Source: Gammaproteobacteria bacterium (lineage in GTDB: Bacteria > Pseudomonadota > Gammaproteobacteria > Pseudomonadales > Cellvibrionaceae). From it: 9,524 bases of DNA. Position 1 is the stretch's first letter, and every line of letters begins with the position of its first letter. The stretch is taken from contig JAGKWO010000082.1 of the NCBI GenBank assembly GCA_021151835.1, forward strand, positions 1 to 9,524. Reading direction: 5' to 3'. The notes under the pieces are model-generated. The model was not told where the DNA came from and did no database searches. It saw nothing but the letters and a program-made list of their open reading frames with translations. Positions 6,415 through 9,524 of this stretch are shown in pieces. A program made the position numbers and the translations under genes.

Positions 6415-7286
6415 CGATTGAAAAATGCCGGTTCACGTAATTGATTCCAAAACGCGTTGACTATCGGGCTTTTCAACCGCTTCTCCATGACACAAATGCC
6501 CGTGTCATAGGGGCCTAAATCCGGTTGCGGGTCGAAGCGTTTTACCTTATCGGCAAGCGGGCTATTGTCCACTACGATTTGTGGTGCGACCCCGACACCA
6601 AATCCCAGGCTCACCATGCTGACAATCGCTTCGTTACCTTTTACTTCCGCGTAAATATTCGGTTTCATGCCGAGCGAGTTAAACCATTTATCCAGCCGCT
6701 CGCGCGCCAGGCCTTCTTCGGGGATTATCACCGGAATTTCATCCCAGCTTTTCCCCTGCCAGTCTTCATTGTTCGCGGTGATGAAAATCAATGGCGAGCT
6801 ATTGATGGGTTTGAAGCTGATTCCGGCGGGTAGCTTTTCCGGTTTGGCGGCGATGGCGATATCTTCTTCGCCGGCCAGGATTCGCTCTATCGATTGGGCC
6901 GGGTCACCGGTGTGTAGCTTGATTGCAATACCCGGGTGCTTTACACGGAATTCGGTGAGGATTTCGTACAGGAAGCTGTAGCTTGCGGTGACTGAACAAT
7001 AAATGCTGAGTTGGCCGCGCAACTGATCTGCCTGCGCGAGTAGCGATTCCTGATACGTCTCCCATTGCAAGATAACCTCCTTGGCAAAGCCCAGGAATTG
7101 TTCTCCTTCATGGGTGAGTACGACGGAGCGGTTGTCGCGCACGAATAAATGAACCCCCAGGTCATCCTCAAGCTGCTTTATATTGCGGCTCAAGGTTGAC
7201 GGGCTGACATGGGCACTGGCAGCAGCACGGCCAAAATGCAAGCTATTGGCAAGGGCGCAAAAAAGGCGAAGTTTGGTGATATCCAT
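6411..7286 (-). CDS. ilvY: LysR-family activator of ilvC, IlvY
   Basis: A LysR-type regulator that, in the enteric system, activates ilvC upon binding acetolactate or acetohydroxybutyrate. The N-terminal winged helix-turn-helix contains HFGRAAASAHVSPSTLSRNI (17-36), followed by LEDDLGVHLFVRDNR. The effector domain keeps IlvY-typical segments: CSVTASYS, AIAAKPEKLPAG, YAEVKGNEAIVSMVSLGFGV and VVDNSP. These match E. coli IlvY (CSVTAAYS, AIAGKPETLPG, VGGHEAMVSMVALGCGV, VLENSP) well beyond general LysR similarity. I chose the ATG at 7284-7286 because IlvY proteins begin MDL/MDI just before the first helix; an upstream in-frame ATG at 7344-7346 would add 20 residues of no family resemblance and would run through the operator region. 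Neither start has a clear Shine-Dalgarno sequence. The gene is divergent from ilvC with a 156-nt shared control region, and its stop TAA overlaps the mpg stop. Confidence 0.92.
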   Translation of the reverse strand: MDITKLRLFCALANSLHFGRAAASAHVSPSTLSRNIKQLEDDLGVHLFVRDNRSVVLTHEGEQFLGFAKEVILQWETYQESLLAQADQLRGQLSIYCSVTASYSFLYEILTEFRVKHPGIAIKLHTGDPAQSIERILAGEEDIAIAAKPEKLPAGISFKPINSSPLIFITANNEDWQGKSWDEIPVIIPEEGLARERLDKWFNSLGMKPNIYAEVKGNEAIVSMVSLGFGVGVAPQIVVDNSPLADKVKRFDPQPDLGPYDTGICVMEKRLKSPIVNAFWNQLREPAFFNR

Positions 7287-7296
7287 AATGAAGTTG

Positions 7297-7341
7297 GCAA
7301 ATAACCATGTTGCATAAAGTGAAATATTGAATTGCGAATAT
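7297..7341. promoter_or_regulatory. Candidate IlvY operators between ilvY and ilvC
   Basis: Two imperfect dyads lie in tandem: GCAA (7297-7300) and TTGC (7310-7313) around 9 nt, then ATATT (7324-7328) and AATAT (7337-7341) around 8 nt. Relative to the predicted ilvC start point (about 7382) they span roughly -85 to -69 and -58 to -41. This is the usual arrangement of a LysR recognition site and an activation site next to the -35. Tandem IlvY operators in the shared region are known for E. coli ilvYC. The exact half-sites here are assigned by eye. Confidence 0.5.
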
Positions 7342-7346
7342 ATCAT

Positions 7347-7375
7347 TTTACGCGATGCAGGTGTTTCTCTACACT
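7347..7375 (+). promoter_or_regulatory. Candidate ilvC promoter
   Basis: TTTACG (7347-7352) and TACACT (7370-7375) are 17 bp apart, each matching four of six consensus positions. A weak core like this fits a promoter needing an activator such as IlvY. Transcription would begin near 7382 and give a leader of about 60 nt. The leader contains two direct copies of CGGCCTTTT (7378-7386 and 7394-7402) but no visible attenuator hairpin or leader peptide. Confidence 0.5.
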
Positions 7376-7442
7376 GGCGGCCTTTTAAGCAATCGGCCTT
7401 TTTCCTTGGTCGATACCTATCACCCTTAAGCAGGAGTCAGCC

Positions 7443-8459
7443 ATGCACGTTTATTACGATAAAGACGCCGATCTTTCTATCATCCAGGGCAAAAAAGTAG
7501 CCATCATCGGTTACGGTTCACAAGGTCACGCCCACGCGTGCAACCTGAAAGATTCAGGTGTTGATGTGGTTGTTGGTCTGCGCACTGGTTCTGCAACTGT
7601 CAGAAAAGCAGAGGCCCACGGTTTGAAAGTGACTGACGTTGCTACTGCAGTCAAATCGGCTGATGTAGTAATGATCCTGACCCCGGACGAGTTCCAATCA
7701 AAACTCTATAAAGAAGAGATCGAACCAAACATCAAGCAAGGCGCTACTTTGGCGTTCGCCCACGGTTTTGCGATCCACTACAACCAGGTAGTTCCACGTA
7801 AGGATCTGGACGTGATCATGATCGCTCCAAAAGCGCCAGGCCACACTGTGCGTTCTGAATTCGTCCGTGGCGGCGGCGTACCCGACCTGATCGCGGTATT
7901 CCAAAACGCTTCTGGTAAGGCGAAAGATACTGCCCTTTCATATGCATCAGGTGTAGGCGGCGGCCGTACCGGTATTATCGAAACCACGTTCAAAGACGAA
8001 ACTGAAACTGACCTGTTCGGCGAACAAGCCGTTCTGTGCGGCGGCGCGGTTGAGCTGGTAAAAATGGGTTACGAAACCCTGGTTGAAGCAGGCTACGAGC
8101 CAGAAATGGCGTACTTTGAGTGTTTGCACGAGTTGAAGTTGATCGTTGACCTGATGTTCGAAGGCGGCATCGCCAACATGAACTACTCAATCTCTAACAA
8201 CGCTGAATACGGCGAATACGTGACTGGCCCTAAAGTGATCAACGAAGAATCACGCAAAGCTATGCGTCAGGCGCTGAAAGATATTCAAACCGGTGAATAC
8301 GCGAAGAAATTCATCCTGGAAGGTCAAACTAACTACTCTTCAATGACTGCTGCCCGTCGTAACAACGCTGCTCACGGCATTGAGGTTGTTGGTGCGAAAT
8401 TGCGTGCGATGATGCCCTGGATCCAGGCGAACAAAATCGTTGACCAAACCAAGAACTAA
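7443..8459 (+). CDS. ilvC: Ketol-acid reductoisomerase (NADP+), class I
   Basis: IlvC isomerises and reduces 2-acetolactate to 2,3-dihydroxyisovalerate, and acetohydroxybutyrate to the isoleucine precursor, in the cytoplasm. Its length of 338 residues marks the short class I form rather than the longer E. coli class II form. The Rossmann motif is GYGSQG (23-28). The cofactor loop GLRTGSAT (45-52) with Arg47, Ser50 and Thr52 indicates NADPH preference. His107 lies in FAHGFAIHYNQV. Mg2+ ligands Asp190 and Glu194 are in TDLFGEQ, Glu226 and Glu230 in ECLHE, and Ser251 lies in the substrate-site segment NYSISNNAEYGEY. AGGAG (7432-7436) sits 6 nt before the ATG. Codon choice (many CTG, AAC, GGT/GGC and GAA codons) looks like a highly expressed gene and contrasts with the TTG/TTA-rich lipid operon. 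It ends in a terminator 19 nt downstream. Confidence 0.98.
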   Translation: MHVYYDKDADLSIIQGKKVAIIGYGSQGHAHACNLKDSGVDVVVGLRTGSATVRKAEAHGLKVTDVATAVKSADVVMILTPDEFQSKLYKEEIEPNIKQGATLAFAHGFAIHYNQVVPRKDLDVIMIAPKAPGHTVRSEFVRGGGVPDLIAVFQNASGKAKDTALSYASGVGGGRTGIIETTFKDETETDLFGEQAVLCGGAVELVKMGYETLVEAGYEPEMAYFECLHELKLIVDLMFEGGIANMNYSISNNAEYGEYVTGPKVINEESRKAMRQALKDIQTGEYAKKFILEGQTNYSSMTAARRNNAAHGIEVVGAKLRAMMPWIQANKIVDQTKN

Positions 8460-8478
8460 TGGTTTTTGCAATGCTCAT

Positions 8479-8506
8479 AAAAAACGCGGCCCAGGCCGCG
8501 TTTTTT
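8479..8506 (+). terminator. Intrinsic terminator after ilvC
   Basis: AAAAAACGCGGC (8479-8490) and GCCGCGTTTTTT (8495-8506) are perfect complements around the 4-nt loop CCAG. The GC core plus flanking A- and T-runs make a strong, possibly bidirectional, terminator. Confidence 0.95.
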
Positions 8507-8519
8507 GTTGATGACTGTG

Positions 8520-8525
8520 TAAAAT
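8520..8525 (+). promoter_or_regulatory. Possible -10 element of the pssA promoter
   Basis: TAAAAT at 8520-8525 matches five of six -10 positions and lies 27 bases before the pssA ATG, directly after the ilvC terminator. The start point would be near 8532, leaving a short leader that holds the GGAGAG ribosome site (8541-8546). The matching -35 would overlap the terminator stem and T-run (about 8497-8502, CGCGTT), which is a poor match, so this is tentative. Confidence 0.4.
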
Positions 8526-8552
8526 GGCGCTCCCGCAATTGGAGAGATAAGT

Positions 8553-9383
8553 ATGAGCCAACAGGATAACGAACCATCAAAGCATGATCCCGTCGATAGC
8601 GAAGGGCCGCTGCCTTTTGGTGATCTGGTGGAGGAGGTCTCTGAAGGTGGCAAAAAAGTTCGCCATCGTGGCGTTTATCTTTTGCCTAACTTATTTACCA
8701 CGGGAGCATTGTTTGCCGGCTTTTATGCGATCGTCTCGGCAATGAATGGTAATTTTACCCATGCGGCCATCGCCATTTTTGTATCCATGCTATTGGATGG
8801 CATGGATGGGCGCGTAGCGCGCATGACGAATACCCAAAGCGCATTTGGTGAGCAATATGACAGCCTTGCTGACATGGTTTCCTTTGGTGTTGCCCCGGCA
8901 TTGGTTGTATTTAGTTGGGTATTGCAGGATTTGGGGCGCTGGGGATGGGCCGCCGCGTTTATTTACATGGCATGTGCTGCGTTGCGGCTTGCTCGCTTTA
9001 ATACCCAGATTGGCGTTGTCGACAAAAAATATTTTATAGGGTTGGCGAGCCCCGCAGCGGCATCGGTTATTGCTGGTATTGTGTGGGTCTGGTCGTCGAT
9101 AGTTCCGGAGCCAACCTGGGGGGTTGCTGTTGCGGTCGCCACGGCATTGACGGGCTTGTTGATGGTATCCAACTTCCGCTATACCAGTTTCAAAAGTATG
9201 GATTTTCGTGGACGTGTTCCTTTTGCGTTTATGTTGCTGGTGGTGCTGGTGTTCGCTTCGTTAATTATTTACCAGGAGCAGGGGATACTGGCTATCGCTA
9301 TTCTTTATGCGCTATCTGCCCCGGCAATCAAGGGTTTTAATCTTCTGTTTGGTGGTTCAAAAAAGGCCGGATCGGCGGAATAA
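8553..9383 (+). CDS. pssA: CDP-diacylglycerol-serine O-phosphatidyltransferase (phosphatidylserine synthase)
   Basis: PssA transfers a phosphatidyl group from CDP-diacylglycerol to L-serine at the inner membrane, the committed step to phosphatidylethanolamine. The CDP-alcohol phosphotransferase signature is complete: Asp85-Gly86-X2-Ala89-Arg90-X8-Gly99-X3-Asp103-X3-Asp107. The N-terminal 38 residues are polar and acidic, then hydrophobic segments follow at about 44-63, 67-83, 110-123, 131-146, 161-176 and 188-204, with more near 222-240 and 244-262. This is the multi-spanning type with 276 residues, unlike the peripheral phospholipase-D-like PssA of E. coli. The start ATG is 6 nt after GGAGAG (8541-8546). 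Adjacency of ilvC and pssA is common in related gammaproteobacteria, although a terminator separates them here. The serine substrate is assigned from family resemblance and this neighbourhood; the motif itself is shared with other head-group transferases. Confidence 0.93.
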   Translation: MSQQDNEPSKHDPVDSEGPLPFGDLVEEVSEGGKKVRHRGVYLLPNLFTTGALFAGFYAIVSAMNGNFTHAAIAIFVSMLLDGMDGRVARMTNTQSAFGEQYDSLADMVSFGVAPALVVFSWVLQDLGRWGWAAAFIYMACAALRLARFNTQIGVVDKKYFIGLASPAAASVIAGIVWVWSSIVPEPTWGVAVAVATALTGLLMVSNFRYTSFKSMDFRGRVPFAFMLLVVLVFASLIIYQEQGILAIAILYALSAPAIKGFNLLFGGSKKAGSAE

Positions 9384-9398
9384 GAGCCGGTTTGTTTT
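9370..9398 (+). terminator. Weak hairpin and T-rich stretch after pssA
   Basis: CGGC (9373-9376) pairs with GCCG (9386-9389), extendable outward by an A-T pair and G-T wobbles, around a 9-nt loop that contains the pssA stop codon. A T-rich run TTTGTTTTCT (9391-9400) follows. The stem is short, so this is at best a weak intrinsic terminator. Confidence 0.35.
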
Positions 9399-9435
9399 CT
9401 AAATATTCGCAAATGCAAAATCTCTCAAATAAAGC

Positions 9436-9464
9436 TTGCCCCTGCGGAAGTCGGTGCGTATAGT
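9436..9464 (+). promoter_or_regulatory. Strong stable-RNA-type promoter directed out of the window
   Basis: TTGCCC (9436-9441) and TATAGT (9459-9464) are exactly 17 bp apart. A GC-rich discriminator GCGCC (9465-9469) follows the -10, as in stringently controlled rRNA and tRNA promoters. The upstream 40 bases (9396-9435) are A/T-rich and could be an UP element. No coding sequence starts in the 60 bases after the predicted start point (about 9470-9471). A 16S rRNA operon or other stable RNA beyond base 9524 is the most likely target, but that is inference. Confidence 0.6.
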
Positions 9465-9471
9465 GCGCCAC

Positions 9472-9485
9472 CTCGCCAGGGCGAG
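9472..9485 (+). other. Hairpin at the very 5' end of the predicted leader transcript
   Basis: CTCGC (9472-9476) and GCGAG (9481-9485) pair perfectly around the loop CAGG. The stem would begin one or two bases after the predicted start point of the promoter at 9436-9464. A stem this close to the 5' end would protect the transcript end or slow RNA decay. Nothing else recognisable is present up to the window end. Confidence 0.45.
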
Positions 9486-9524
9486 CCGCAAACAGATTGT
9501 CTCGTGATGGCCGGTTTGAAGGGT

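Noticed and set aside
6525..6981. Two open frames of about 100 codons on the + strand opposite ilvY
   Set aside because: They are antisense to a clearly recognisable LysR gene and have no ribosome site or recognisable motif.
7287..7346. Longer ilvY start at 7344-7346 adding 20 residues
   Set aside because: The extra residues do not resemble IlvY N-termini, and the extension would occupy the putative operators; IlvY proteins begin at the MDI/MDL just before the helix-turn-helix.
7378..7403. Direct repeats CGGCCTTTT in the ilvC leader as an attenuator
   Set aside because: They are direct, not inverted, copies and cannot form a terminator stem; no leader peptide with valine, leucine or isoleucine codons is visible.
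1..9524. Mobile elements, CRISPR arrays, tRNA genes or attachment sites
   Set aside because: I saw no transposase, regularly spaced repeats, tRNA cloverleaf or long flanking direct repeats on either strand.

Overview
The window looks like a chromosomal segment of a gammaproteobacterium. The IlvN, IlvY, IlvC, PssA and Mpg proteins all read as gammaproteobacterial. The LysR regulator is a clear IlvY, divergent from ilvC as in other members of this class. Overall character suggests the Cellvibrionaceae or a neighbouring marine/soil group; that placement is an impression and was not tested. There are no insertion sequences, tRNAs, CRISPR arrays or phage genes.

Layout. (1) Bases 1-259: the 3' end of ilvN (acetolactate synthase small subunit) and a strong intrinsic terminator. 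(2) 350-1376: a single-gene unit encoding a DUF2167-type exported, C-terminally membrane-anchored protein, with its own putative promoter and terminator. (3) 1397-6414: five tightly packed + strand genes (gaps of 5, 3 and 16 nt, then a 4-nt overlap). They encode a sterol-desaturase/fatty-acid-hydroxylase-superfamily membrane protein, a membrane fatty-acid desaturase, a 624-residue StlD/DarB-like ketosynthase III carrying a C-terminal heme-oxygenase-like (putative non-heme iron) domain, a 308-residue protein I do not recognise, and a 3-methyladenine DNA glycosylase (Mpg). (4) 6411-7286 on the minus strand: ilvY, whose stop codon overlaps that of mpg tail to tail. (5) 7287-8506: the ilvY-ilvC divergent control region, ilvC (ketol-acid reductoisomerase) and a terminator. 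(6) 8520-9398: pssA (phosphatidylserine synthase). (7) 9436-9524: a strong stable-RNA-type promoter (TTGCCC, 17 bp, TATAGT, GC-rich discriminator) pointing out of the window, probably towards an rRNA operon or other stable RNA.

How the genes work together. ilvN and ilvC catalyse or regulate the first two steps of branched-chain amino acid synthesis, and IlvY should activate ilvC when its substrate accumulates. pssA makes phosphatidylserine for phosphatidylethanolamine synthesis. The most interesting block is 1397-5851. A carbon-carbon bond-forming ketosynthase, three putative oxygen-using iron activities (two membrane histidine-box enzymes and the heme-oxygenase-like domain) and an unknown protein are arranged as one operon. 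This looks like a compact pathway for an unusual oxidised or unsaturated lipid-like product. The window has no cyclase/aromatase or acyl carrier protein of the kind found in dialkylresorcinol clusters, so the product may differ. The product and the biochemical order are not known from the sequence.
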